Positions 55,069 to 64,000 of a stretch of 64,000 bases of DNA are shown here, piece after piece. Position numbers and translations under genes: made by a program. Each line of letters starts with the position of its first letter. Position 1 is the first letter of the stretch. The DNA is from an uncultured Alphaproteobacteria bacterium (GTDB taxonomy: Bacteria > Pseudomonadota > Alphaproteobacteria > HIMB59 > GCA-002718135): contig CACILT010000001.1 of NCBI GenBank assembly GCA_902587565.1, forward strand, positions 150,866-214,865, read 5' to 3'. Under the pieces are notes generated by a model. That model was not told the DNA's origin and did not search any database. It saw only the letters and a program-made list of their open reading frames with translations.

Positions 55069-57810
55069 ATGAATAAAAAGAGTAGATTAATATTAGTAGA
55101 TGGTTCTGCCTATATATTTAGGGCTTATTATGGATTGCCACCTATGAATCGTGCAGATGGCACTCCAATCAACGCTGTTTTTGGTTTTACTAATATGCTT
55201 GTTAAACTGATAGAAGATTACAGCGATGATAAAATGATAGTTATTTTTGATGCAGCAAGGGAAAATTTTAGAAATCAAATCTATCCAGAATATAAAGCTA
55301 ATAGAGGAGAAGCACCTGATGATTTAATACCACAATTTCCTTTAATTAGAAAATGTGTAAAAAGTTTTAATATACCACAATTAGAAATAGAGGGATTTGA
55401 AGCTGATGATTTAATAGCTACTTACGTAAGCTTAGCAGAAAAAGATAAAATTGAAACCATCATAGTTTCTTCAGATAAAGATTTAATGCAGCTAGTTAGT
55501 AAAAATGTGACAATGCTTGATCCAATGAAAAATAAAAAAATTGAAATTAAAGATGTTGAAGAAAAATTTGGAGTACAACCAGATAAAGTTATTTTTATTC
55601 AAGCTTTAACAGGAGACAAAGTAGATAACATTCCAGGCGCACCAGGTATTGGCCCTAAAACAGCATCACAACTAATAAACGAATTTAATGATATTGATGG
55701 TTTAATGAAAAATCTAAGTAAAATTAAACAGGAAAAAAGGAGAAATATATTAACAGAAGCAGAAAATGATATTAGATTAAGTTTAGAACTTGTAACATTA
55801 AAAAATGATGTGCAAATACCTGACAGTATTAACAAAATAAAAACTTATAACGAATTAAAAAATGAAAATAATAATATTTTTGAATTCCTAAAAGAGCAAG
55901 GCTTTAGATCAACATCTGAAAGATTAAAATCCAATTCTTTTATATCTAGTGATAGTGATAACATTATTCAAAAAAAAGTAATACAACCAAAGTACCAATT
56001 AATTAATACAAAGAAAAATTTTGAAAAGGTTTTAAGTGAAATTGAAAAAAAAGGTATATGCGCTATTGATACTGAAACTGACTCACTCAATATAGAAAAA
56101 GCTAAATTAGTTGGTATATCAATTTGTTATAGTGAAAACATTTCATACTATATTCCTATAAACCATACTTCTTTAGATGGGTCAAAAAAAATTGATAATC
56201 AGTTAGAGGAAAATTATGTAATTAAACATATAAATAAAATTTGTAAAAATGAATCAATCTTAAAAATTGGTCAAAACATAAAATATGATATTAGAATTTT
56301 AAAAAAGTATGGAGTAACTTTCAATTCAATTGCAGACACAATGTTAATTTCCTACTCAATTGATAATGGGATTTATAAACACAATTTAGATGATCTTTCA
56401 TTTAATCATTTAAATTATACAACTATTAAATACAAGCAAGTTGTTGGTACAGGAAAAAACGAAATTACTTTTGATAAAGTAAGTATTGATAACGCAATTA
56501 ATTATGCTGCCGAAGATTCTCTATTAACATTCAGGCTTTTTCAAAATCTTTACCCTCGTTTAATAAATGAAAAAGCTAATTTTGTTTATCAAAATATTGA
56601 TTTACCTCTTGTAGAGGTATTATCTTCAATTGAAGCAAATGGTATTGAGGTAAATAAAAAGTTTCTAACAAGTCTAAGTAACGAATTTGAAAACGAAAGT
56701 AAAAAACTTGAAAAAAATATTTACAAACTTTCAAAAGAAGAGTTCAATATTGGTTCACCTAAACAATTAGGAGAGATATTATTTGTTAACCTCAAAATAC
56801 CTGGTGGTAAAAAAACAAAATCAGGCACATATTCTACTGATTCTTCAACTTTAAATAATTTAGCCTCAGATGGATTTCAAATTGCACAACTCGTTCTTGA
56901 TTGGAGGGAATTAACAAAACTTAAATCAACTTATACGGATGCATTATTCAGATTAACAGATGATAAAAGTAGAGTTCATACATCATTTGGTTTGGCTAAT
57001 ACTTTGACAGGTAGATTAAGCTCTACAGATCCAAATCTTCAGAACATACCAATTAGAACTGAAAATGGAAAGAAAATAAGAACAGCTTTTGTTAGTGGAA
57101 AAGGGAAAAAATTAGTCAGTTTTGATTACTCTCAAATAGAGCTTAGATTAGCTGCAGAAATTTCTAATGATAAAAATTTTATTAAAGCTTTTAAAAACAA
57201 TGAAGATATTCATGCATCAACTGCTAAGGAAATATTTAATTTAAATGATAGTCAAATAAATAATGATTATAGAAGAAAAGCAAAAGCAATTAATTTTGGT
57301 ATTCTATATGGAATTAGTCCATACGGTTTAGCTAAACAACTTAATATTTCCAATACAGAAGCAAAAGATTATATAAATGAGTATTTTATTAAATATCCAA
57401 AAATTAAAAAATATATGGACGATCAAATTGATTTTGCAAAAACAAATCAATACGTTGAAACAATTTTTAAAAGAAAAATTAATATTAAGGGAATTGCTGA
57501 TAAGAATTTTGCTGTTAGGGGTTTTGCTGAAAGACAAGCTATTAATGCTCCAATACAAGGCAGTGCAGCAGATATTATTAAATTAGCAATGATTGAAATT
57601 CATAATGAAATAAAAATTAAAAATATTGAGGCTGAAATGCTTTTACAAGTACATGATGAGTTAATTTTTGAAGTTGAAAGTAAAAAATATGACAATTTAG
57701 TAAGTAATGTAAAAACTATTATGGAGTCAGTACATTTAAAATATAAAGATTTTTCTGTTCCACTCACCGTTGATTTTGGTGTTGGTGATCATTGGGGAGA
57801 GGCACATTAG
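55069..57810 (+). CDS. polA: DNA polymerase I
   Basis: 5' nuclease (LVDGSAYIFRAYYGLPP), 3'-5' exonuclease (AIDTETDSL) and polymerase (FDYSQIELRLAAEIS, QVHDELIFEV) domains. Confidence 0.96.
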   Translation: MNKKSRLILVDGSAYIFRAYYGLPPMNRADGTPINAVFGFTNMLVKLIEDYSDDKMIVIFDAARENFRNQIYPEYKANRGEAPDDLIPQFPLIRKCVKSFNIPQLEIEGFEADDLIATYVSLAEKDKIETIIVSSDKDLMQLVSKNVTMLDPMKNKKIEIKDVEEKFGVQPDKVIFIQALTGDKVDNIPGAPGIGPKTASQLINEFNDIDGLMKNLSKIKQEKRRNILTEAENDIRLSLELVTLKNDVQIPDSINKIKTYNELKNENNNIFEFLKEQGFRSTSERLKSNSFISSDSDNIIQKKVIQPKYQLINTKKNFEKVLSEIEKKGICAIDTETDSLNIEKAKLVGISICYSENISYYIPINHTSLDGSKKIDNQLEENYVIKHINKICKNESILKIGQNIKYDIRILKKYGVTFNSIADTMLISYSIDNGIYKHNLDDLSFNHLNYTTIKYKQVVGTGKNEITFDKVSIDNAINYAAEDSLLTFRLFQNLYPRLINEKANFVYQNIDLPLVEVLSSIEANGIEVNKKFLTSLSNEFENESKKLEKNIYKLSKEEFNIGSPKQLGEILFVNLKIPGGKKTKSGTYSTDSSTLNNLASDGFQIAQLVLDWRELTKLKSTYTDALFRLTDDKSRVHTSFGLANTLTGRLSSTDPNLQNIPIRTENGKKIRTAFVSGKGKKLVSFDYSQIELRLAAEISNDKNFIKAFKNNEDIHASTAKEIFNLNDSQINNDYRRKAKAINFGILYGISPYGLAKQLNISNTEAKDYINEYFIKYPKIKKYMDDQIDFAKTNQYVETIFKRKINIKGIADKNFAVRGFAERQAINAPIQGSAADIIKLAMIEIHNEIKIKNIEAEMLLQVHDELIFEVESKKYDNLVSNVKTIMESVHLKYKDFSVPLTVDFGVGDHWGEAH

Positions 57811-57820
57811 ACCATAGTTT

Positions 57821-57949
57821 ATGGTAATTAAAAAAAAAATTAAGAGGCGAAATCCCTATGCTCAAGATTTAAAACTGCCTAAGTACAAACAAAGAATTGT
57901 TAGAAGTAAAAAAGCTTACACAAGAAAAGGAAAAAAAAAGGTTATTTAG
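57821..57949 (+). CDS. Small basic 42-aa protein, ArfA-like
   Basis: Translated by eye: MVIKKKIKRRNPYAQDLKLPKYKQRIVRSKKAYTRKGKKKVI*. Starts 10 nt after the polA stop; the NPxA..L..P.Y.QR.V..KK.Y.RKGK pattern recalls ArfA-type short rescue proteins. Not in the ORF track because it is too short. Confidence 0.6.
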   Translation: MVIKKKIKRRNPYAQDLKLPKYKQRIVRSKKAYTRKGKKKVI

Positions 57950-58188
57950 AATTGTTCATCAAAGGTATTCATTTCAAACCATTTTTCAAGCTCGTGATAC
58001 CCTCCAATTTTTTCACCATTTAAAATTATTTGAGGAAAAGTTCTTGCGTTCGGAAACTTCTCGAAAAAATCTTCTCTCGTATAGTCTTTATCAAGCATAT
58101 AAATCTTTGGATTATATTTAGCTAAACGTAATTTAGCTCTATCACAGTAGCCACAGTTAGTTTTAGAATATATCTCTGCTTCCATCAA
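57946..58188 (-). CDS. grxC: Glutaredoxin 3
   Basis: EIYSKTNCGYCDRAKLRL (CGYC), TFPQIILNGEKIGGYHEL. Confidence 0.92.
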   Translation of the reverse strand: MMEAEIYSKTNCGYCDRAKLRLAKYNPKIYMLDKDYTREDFFEKFPNARTFPQIILNGEKIGGYHELEKWFEMNTFDEQF

Positions 58189-59174
58189 AATGCTTCATCA
58201 AAACTCAAGGCTCTATCTGTTGGTCTTTGATATTCAGATACTCTTTTTTCAAAAAAGTTTGTAACGTTTTGAACGTCTAAAGCTCTCATAAAATCAAAAG
58301 GATTCTCAGTATTAAATACTCTGTCAAATTCAAATAAATCTGCAATTCTATCAGCTACTGCTTCAATATACTGACACATTAAGTCTTGATTCATACCAAT
58401 TAAATCAACTGGTAAGGCATCTCTAACAAATTCTTTTTCAAACGCTACTGCTTCTCTAACAATTTCTTCAAATTGTGATTGAGGAACATCGGAAGGTATC
58501 AAAGATAAATCATTAATATCTGCATCAGTTAATGTTTTATTATTAAACTTGTCTCTCAAAGTTCTAAACATTAACGAGGAGAAGCTAAAATGCATTCCTT
58601 CATCTCTTGCAATCCAATCATTAGATAAAGCTAAACCAGGCAATAAACCTCTTTTTCTAAAATAATATATTGCACAGAAAGAGCCTGCAAAAAATAAACC
58701 CTCAACTAATCCAAATCCTATTAATCTAGTTAGAAGGTTTTGACTCCCATTAAGCCATTTTGATACCCATTGTGCTTTATGATTAATGCATGGCACATTT
58801 TGAATTGCATCAAAAAGCATATCTTTTTCTTTTGTGTCTTTCACATAAGCTTCTATTTGAAGACCGTACATTTCTGCATGAATTGATTCGTTCAACATTT
58901 GTATTGAAATAAAACATCTTGCTTCAGGTATTAGTATTTCTTTGTAGAATCTACTTGCTAAGTTTTCATTAATCATTGCTTCAGAGTTAGCAAAATAAGC
59001 AAGTACATGTTTTATAAAATGCTTTTCACCATCATTTAAAGTTTCGAGATCTCTTAAATCATCTTGTAATGATACTTCCTCTGTTGTCCAAAAGGCTTGA
59101 ATATGTTGTTTATATCTGTCCCAAATTTCTTGGTTTTTAATTGGAAAAATTGATTTAACGCCTTTTGATATCAT
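58185..59174 (-). CDS. nrdB: Ribonucleotide reductase small subunit
   Basis: FWTTEEVSLQDDL, LNESIHAEMYGLQIEAY, GFGLVEGLFFAGSFCAIYYFRKRGLLPGL, NPFDFMRALDVQNVTNFFEKRVSEYQ. Confidence 0.95.
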   Translation of the reverse strand: MISKGVKSIFPIKNQEIWDRYKQHIQAFWTTEEVSLQDDLRDLETLNDGEKHFIKHVLAYFANSEAMINENLASRFYKEILIPEARCFISIQMLNESIHAEMYGLQIEAYVKDTKEKDMLFDAIQNVPCINHKAQWVSKWLNGSQNLLTRLIGFGLVEGLFFAGSFCAIYYFRKRGLLPGLALSNDWIARDEGMHFSFSSLMFRTLRDKFNNKTLTDADINDLSLIPSDVPQSQFEEIVREAVAFEKEFVRDALPVDLIGMNQDLMCQYIEAVADRIADLFEFDRVFNTENPFDFMRALDVQNVTNFFEKRVSEYQRPTDRALSFDEAF

Positions 59175-59189
59175 TCTATTACTCTTTCT

Positions 59190-61943
59190 TTATGCACTGC
59201 AAGTTTCGCAATCTTCTGGTTCATTATTTTGTTTAATAGCAGTATTTATATAAGCATCTTTTGCTGCTTTTTCCGATGAAACTGTTACTTTTACAGCATC
59301 AACAGCTGACCTACTTCTTAGATAATACATTCCTGTTTTAAGACCTTTTTTCCAAGCATACATATGCATAGAATTAACCTTTCCAAATGTAGGTGTAGAA
59401 AGCCAAAGATTCATTGATTGGGTTTGATCAATAAATGGTGCCCTATCAGCAGACATATCTATTACAGTTTTTTGTGATACTTCCCAAACAGTTTTATAAA
59501 CCTCTTTTAGTTCACTTGGAATTTCATTAATGTTTTCAACCGATCCATTTTCTAATATTATTTTATCTCTCATATCTTTATTCCACAATCCTCTTTGAGA
59601 AAGCTCATTCACCAAATATCTATTTACTAGTAGGAACTCACCTGAGAGTGTTTGTCTTTTATATATATTGGAGGTTTGTATTTGGAATGTTTCAGTATTA
59701 CCTAATATAATACCCGTTGACGCAGTTGGCATACAAGCTGTGGTTAAAGAGTTTCTTACACCGTACTCTTTAATTTTAGTTCTTAGCGTATCCCAATCCC
59801 ACTTTGATGATGGATTAACGTCCCAAAGATCAAATTGAAACTTACCTTCCGAAATTGGTGAATCTTTAAATGTTTCATAAGCTCCTTTTTCTTTAGCTAA
59901 CTCACATGAAGCTTCTAAAGCACCAAAGTAAATTGTCTCAAAAATTAGTTTATTTATTTCTTTAGCCTGCTCTGATTCATAAGCTATTCCTAGCTTGAAG
60001 TAGACATCCGCAAGACCTTGTATTCCTAAGCCTATTGGTCTATGCTTATTGTTAGATCTTTCAGTTTTATCGGTTGGGTAAAAATTAATATCAATTACTT
60101 CATCTAAGTTTTTTGTAGCTAATTTTGCCGTCTCATAAAGAGCATCATAATCATATGTTAACTTTTTATCTGATTTTTTTACAAACTTTGGTAGAGCAAT
60201 AGATGCTAAATTACATACTGACGTTTCATTCTTATCTGAATATTCAACTATCTCTGCGCATAGGTTAGATGATTTAATGACACCAATGTTTTTTTGATTA
60301 GACTTATTATTGATAGAGTCTTTATAAAGCATATAGGGTTGTCCTGTTTCTATCTGTGCTTCTATAATTTTAGACATTAGATCTCTTGCTTTAATTTTTT
60401 CTAAATGCCTCATTTCGTTTTCATATTTAGTGTATAGTTTTTCAAACTCATCTCCATACACATCTGAAAGACCTGGGCATTCATGCTCACTCATAAGTGT
60501 CCACTCTTCATCGTTTTCTACTCTTTTCATGAATAAATCTGGTATCCATAAAGCGTAGAACAAATCTCTAGCTCTAAATTCTTCTGCACCTGTATTTTTC
60601 CTAAGTTCTAGAAACTTCTCAATGTCGGCGTGCCAAGGTTCTAAGTAAACCGCAAAAGAACCTTTTCTTTTACCTCCACCTTGATCAACTGATTTTGCAG
60701 TCTCGTTAAAAATTTTCAAAAATGGAATAAGACCATTAGATTTGCCATTTGTAGATTTTATTCTACTTCCACTACCTCTGATATTGTGAGCATGCATTCC
60801 AATACCTCCAGCTGTTTTAGATATTAGGGCACAATCTTTTATAGTATTAAAAATACCCTCTATGGAGTCATCCTCCATTCCTATTAAAAAGCACGATGAT
60901 AATTGCTGCATTTTTAATCCACTATTAAACAATGTTGGAGTAGCATGTGTATACATACCAGTTGATAAACTTTTATAAGTCTCTTTTATTTTATCTAAAT
61001 TAAATTCATTACCGGTAACTGTTAAAGTCACTCTCATCCAAAGGTCCTGAGGTCTTTCAATTGTTTTATTATCGAACTTTAATAAATATGCTCTTATTAA
61101 TGTTGTTAGGGCAAAATAATCAAAAGTATAATCTTTGTCATAGTCAATTACAGACTCTATTAAATCTGCGTTCTCCATCACCTTTTTATAATAATCTTCT
61201 CTTAACAATCCATCATCGTATAAATTTTTTGTTGCAATTATGAAACCCGGAGTTTCTTTATGTAGTGAGTTTACTTTTATTCTTGCTGCAAGATAAGAAT
61301 AATCAGGATGTTCAACTGTTAAAGCGGCAGCAGTTTCAGCAAGATAGGTATCAATTTCAACGGAACTAATGTCACTATATAAACCCGGAACAGCTTTTTG
61401 AACAACGACAATTGGGTCAATATTTAAACCTGTAGATAGAACAGAGACTCTATTGGTTATCTTATCCAGTGAAATTGGCTCTTTACTTCCATCTCTTTTA
61501 GTTACCATCATTGAAGAAGCCTTTTCTCCAACTTGTTCTTTTAGTTTTTTAGTGTGATATCTTGAAGCCGCTCTTTGTTCTCTATATAAAACATATGCTC
61601 TAGCGACTTTATGATGCTCATCCCTCATAAGAGCTAACTCCACTTGATCTTGAATATCCTCAATGTGAATCATGTCCCCATCTGCAATCCTTCTAGTTAG
61701 AGCTGAGACAACTTTATGTGTTAAAGCTTCAACAGTTTTATGAATTCCATCTTGTTGTTCTTTTTCCTTATTTTTATCATTTCTAATTTTTGTTTGTGCT
61801 AAGAATGCTTTTTTTATAGCATTTGAAATTTTATCTGATTTGAAAGGAGTAATAGCTCCATCACGACGCACAACACTTAATGTCAAAATATTTACACTTT
61901 TCTCTTCTGAGATTTTTGCTGATACCTGTAGATTGTCTGCCAT
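59190..61943 (-). CDS. nrdA: Ribonucleotide reductase large subunit, eukaryote-like class I, with tandem ATP-cones
   Basis: VVRRDGAITPFKSDKISNAIKKAF and MVTKRDGSKEPISLDKITNRVSVLSTGL (two cones); SSCFLIGMEDDSIEGIF; C-terminal CETC thiols. Confidence 0.95.
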   Translation of the reverse strand: MADNLQVSAKISEEKSVNILTLSVVRRDGAITPFKSDKISNAIKKAFLAQTKIRNDKNKEKEQQDGIHKTVEALTHKVVSALTRRIADGDMIHIEDIQDQVELALMRDEHHKVARAYVLYREQRAASRYHTKKLKEQVGEKASSMMVTKRDGSKEPISLDKITNRVSVLSTGLNIDPIVVVQKAVPGLYSDISSVEIDTYLAETAAALTVEHPDYSYLAARIKVNSLHKETPGFIIATKNLYDDGLLREDYYKKVMENADLIESVIDYDKDYTFDYFALTTLIRAYLLKFDNKTIERPQDLWMRVTLTVTGNEFNLDKIKETYKSLSTGMYTHATPTLFNSGLKMQQLSSCFLIGMEDDSIEGIFNTIKDCALISKTAGGIGMHAHNIRGSGSRIKSTNGKSNGLIPFLKIFNETAKSVDQGGGKRKGSFAVYLEPWHADIEKFLELRKNTGAEEFRARDLFYALWIPDLFMKRVENDEEWTLMSEHECPGLSDVYGDEFEKLYTKYENEMRHLEKIKARDLMSKIIEAQIETGQPYMLYKDSINNKSNQKNIGVIKSSNLCAEIVEYSDKNETSVCNLASIALPKFVKKSDKKLTYDYDALYETAKLATKNLDEVIDINFYPTDKTERSNNKHRPIGLGIQGLADVYFKLGIAYESEQAKEINKLIFETIYFGALEASCELAKEKGAYETFKDSPISEGKFQFDLWDVNPSSKWDWDTLRTKIKEYGVRNSLTTACMPTASTGIILGNTETFQIQTSNIYKRQTLSGEFLLVNRYLVNELSQRGLWNKDMRDKIILENGSVENINEIPSELKEVYKTVWEVSQKTVIDMSADRAPFIDQTQSMNLWLSTPTFGKVNSMHMYAWKKGLKTGMYYLRSRSAVDAVKVTVSSEKAAKDAYINTAIKQNNEPEDCETCSA

Positions 61944-61981
61944 TTATATTCTATCCATTTTTAAAAAATTATTGTCGAAAA

Positions 61982-61997
61982 ACACAATATGTAGTGC
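61982..61997 (-). promoter_or_regulatory. Candidate NrdR box upstream of nrdA
   Basis: ACACAATATGTAGTGC matches the NrdR box form acaCwAtATaTwGtgt at nearly every position; 38 nt upstream of the nrdA start. Confidence 0.65.
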
Positions 61998-62222
61998 CGC
62001 CGAAAAGGGACAATACAACATTTGCTCAATATCGCAATAAGAACAAAATAGGAACATAAATATTTTTTTTATCATGTCAATCCCTTACTTAATTTATATT
62101 TCTATGAGGCAAACAAGTTATTGAAATATTTACATTTACTTATCAACTTAAGTCACATTTTATTAACTGAGTCATTTTTTCTTTGAACTTAAATCTGCCA
62201 TAAATTATTAATAAAAAGCAGT

Positions 62223-62936
62223 ATGCCGAAGATAGCATTAGTAGACGACGAGCAGTCGATTCTTACATCAGTATCTCTTTCATTGCAAAGTGAAGGGTTT
62301 AAAGTAGATACGTTTCTTAACGGGGTTGAAGCCTTAGAGGCTCTTGAAAGCAAATCTTATGATTTAGGACTATTTGATATTAAGATGCCTAAGATGGATG
62401 GAAATGAACTTCTTTCAAAAGTACGTTCGAGCAAGATTGAAAATCTAAAAGATCTTCCGATTATCTTTTTAACGTCAAAAGATCACGAACAAGATGAGAT
62501 AATTGGATTAAGAATGGGAGCTTCAGATTATATAAAAAAACCTTTTTCACAAAAATTATTAAATGAGCGCATAAGAACAGTGCTAAGAATTCATAATAAT
62601 AGAAATGAAGAACAAAAGGATAATAATATTAAAAAACAAAATTTTAAAAAAGGTGATTTAATACTAGATGAAGATAAACAATTATGTTTTTGGAAAGGTA
62701 TAGAAATTGAACTTACGGTTGCAGAGTTTAATTTAATTAAATCACTAGCTCAGTATCCTGGAGTAGTAAAGGATAGAAATCAATTAATGGACGCTATGTA
62801 TGGTGATTCTATATACGTTGATGATAGGACTATTGATAGCCATATAAAGAGATTAAGAAAAAAATTCAGATCTTATGATAATTCTTTTGACCAAATAAGA
62901 ACAAGATATGGTTCTGGATATTCTTGGCGTGATTAA
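62223..62936 (+). CDS. chvI: Response regulator ChvI
   Basis: PKIALVDDEQSILTSVSLSLQSEGFKVDTFLNGVEAL; FLTSKDHEQDEIIGLRMGASDYIKKPFSQ; RTIDSHIKRLRKKFR. Confidence 0.88.
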   Translation: MPKIALVDDEQSILTSVSLSLQSEGFKVDTFLNGVEALEALESKSYDLGLFDIKMPKMDGNELLSKVRSSKIENLKDLPIIFLTSKDHEQDEIIGLRMGASDYIKKPFSQKLLNERIRTVLRIHNNRNEEQKDNNIKKQNFKKGDLILDEDKQLCFWKGIEIELTVAEFNLIKSLAQYPGVVKDRNQLMDAMYGDSIYVDDRTIDSHIKRLRKKFRSYDNSFDQIRTRYGSGYSWRD

Positions 62937-64000
62937 AAGATTATTTAGCTTATCAAGTTATAATTTAACATTTCAACTCATTATTCTTAACTTAATTATT
63001 GTATTTTTAGGTTTGGTATTTTTATCTTATTTCAATTTCAACTTAATTCAAAATAATAAATTCATAGATAATAGAGATCAATCAATAAGATTAAATTTAT
63101 CCAATATAACAAAATATTTAGAAAATACTTCAATATTAAGAGTCCCAATTTTTCAGTATGATTACCGTTGCAGATACCTTCAAGATATTGAAGCATACAA
63201 GGAAAGTTGTGAGTTGGCAGATAATATTAATCCTATCGAATTGTCAGAACCTGAGTTAGAAAAGTTTACAACTGAACAATTTATATTTCAAAACTTTGGT
63301 GATAAAGATTTTAACACTGTTATTTATAATGAAAATTGGATTAAAATTGCTGACTCAACAAATTTATATCTGAGCTCAGATGTAGAGGAGATAGATTTAT
63401 CAGAAACACTAGAAAATGTAATTGATTTCTCAAATTTTTTTGAGAAAATTTATATTAATAATTTTAATCATATTAATAATTACATTCTTAAAAATAAATT
63501 TACTAAAAATTTAGACAAAAATGTACACGAAATTATTTTGATTATTGACACAATTAAAGAAAAGCAGAAACTCGTTAAAACTTTCGAAGATGAAAATAAT
63601 GATATAACTAGAATTTTAACATCACCTATAATACAAGATAATAACGTCTATGGAGTTGTTCTAATAAAGTATAAATTATTATTAAATAATAATGAGCTAG
63701 CTAGACAATCTTTGAATTTCTTTAATTTTTTTCTTTTATTTGTTGTAGTTACAATTTTACTATCATTTATTTTTTTGAGAGGTCTGATAACACCACTAAG
63801 GCAACTAACTAAAATCACTGTTCTTGAGAGAGATAAAATGAATAAGAAAAAATTAATTTACCCTCTAAGATCTGATGAAATTGGTATTTTATCAAACCAA
63901 ATACAACTTATGTCAAATGAATTGAAATCACAAATCAATCAATTAGAAAAATTTAGCTCTGATGTTGCGCATGAACTAAAAAATCCACTTACTGCAATAA
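62929..64000 (+). CDS. chvG: Sensor histidine kinase ChvG, truncated by window end (GTG start)
   Basis: Read directly: VIKRLFSLSSYNLTFQLIILNLIIVFLGLVFLSYF...RSDEIGILSNQIQLMSNELKSQINQLEKFSSDVAHELKNPLTAI. Overlaps the chvI stop; not in the ORF track. Confidence 0.82.
   Translation, partial: MIKRLFSLSSYNLTFQLIILNLIIVFLGLVFLSYFNFNLIQNNKFIDNRDQSIRLNLSNITKYLENTSILRVPIFQYDYRCRYLQDIEAYKESCELADNINPIELSEPELEKFTTEQFIFQNFGDKDFNTVIYNENWIKIADSTNLYLSSDVEEIDLSETLENVIDFSNFFEKIYINNFNHINNYILKNKFTKNLDKNVHEIILIIDTIKEKQKLVKTFEDENNDITRILTSPIIQDNNVYGVVLIKYKLLLNNNELARQSLNFFNFFLLFVVVTILLSFIFLRGLITPLRQLTKITVLERDKMNKKKLIYPLRSDEIGILSNQIQLMSNELKSQINQLEKFSSDVAHELKNPLTAI

Noticed and set aside
57328-57586. Overlapping ORFs inside polA (57328..57558 minus, 57377..57586 plus)
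   Set aside because: Located in the conserved polymerase domain coding frame; translations are low-complexity artefacts of AT-rich sequence.

Overview
This is a gene-dense, AT-rich chromosomal segment. It looks like a streamlined, probably marine alphaproteobacterium (SAR11/HIMB59-like grade; inferred from gene content and synteny only). About 58 protein genes can be supported, plus three candidate intrinsic terminators and a few candidate operators. I saw no rRNA, tRNA, CRISPR array, transposon or prophage. Positions 1-19.5 kb form a large phosphorus island. It holds a phosphonate locus (phnW, PhnZ-like HD oxygenase, AllA-like cupin, metallophosphoesterase), PiT with its DUF47 partner, ArsC, a polyphosphate set (ppk, sixA, ppx), an AqpS-like aquaporin, a PlcP/Agt-like lipid remodelling pair, a SET-domain protein, and phoR-pstSCAB-phoU-phoB. 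Positions 19.5-46 kb carry conserved housekeeping blocks: murJ, trpS, nfuA, tsaB-rimI-miaB-phoH-ybeY-corC-lnt-trmB, nusA-infB-rbfA-truB-rpsO-pnp, fabA-fabB-fabI, coaBC, ubiE/mutM and rpsT. Positions 46-64 kb carry dnaA-dnaN-recF-gyrB, regB-regA, an ABC ATPase, polA, grxC-nrdB-nrdA and chvI-chvG (truncated). The best candidates for new biology are: the phosphonate locus, which lacks the expected partner enzymes; a SET-domain gene overlapping a PhoR that has no transmembrane segment; an exact 19-nt candidate Pho operator shared by the pit and phoB upstream regions; and an unannotated 42-aa basic, ArfA-like ORF after polA.
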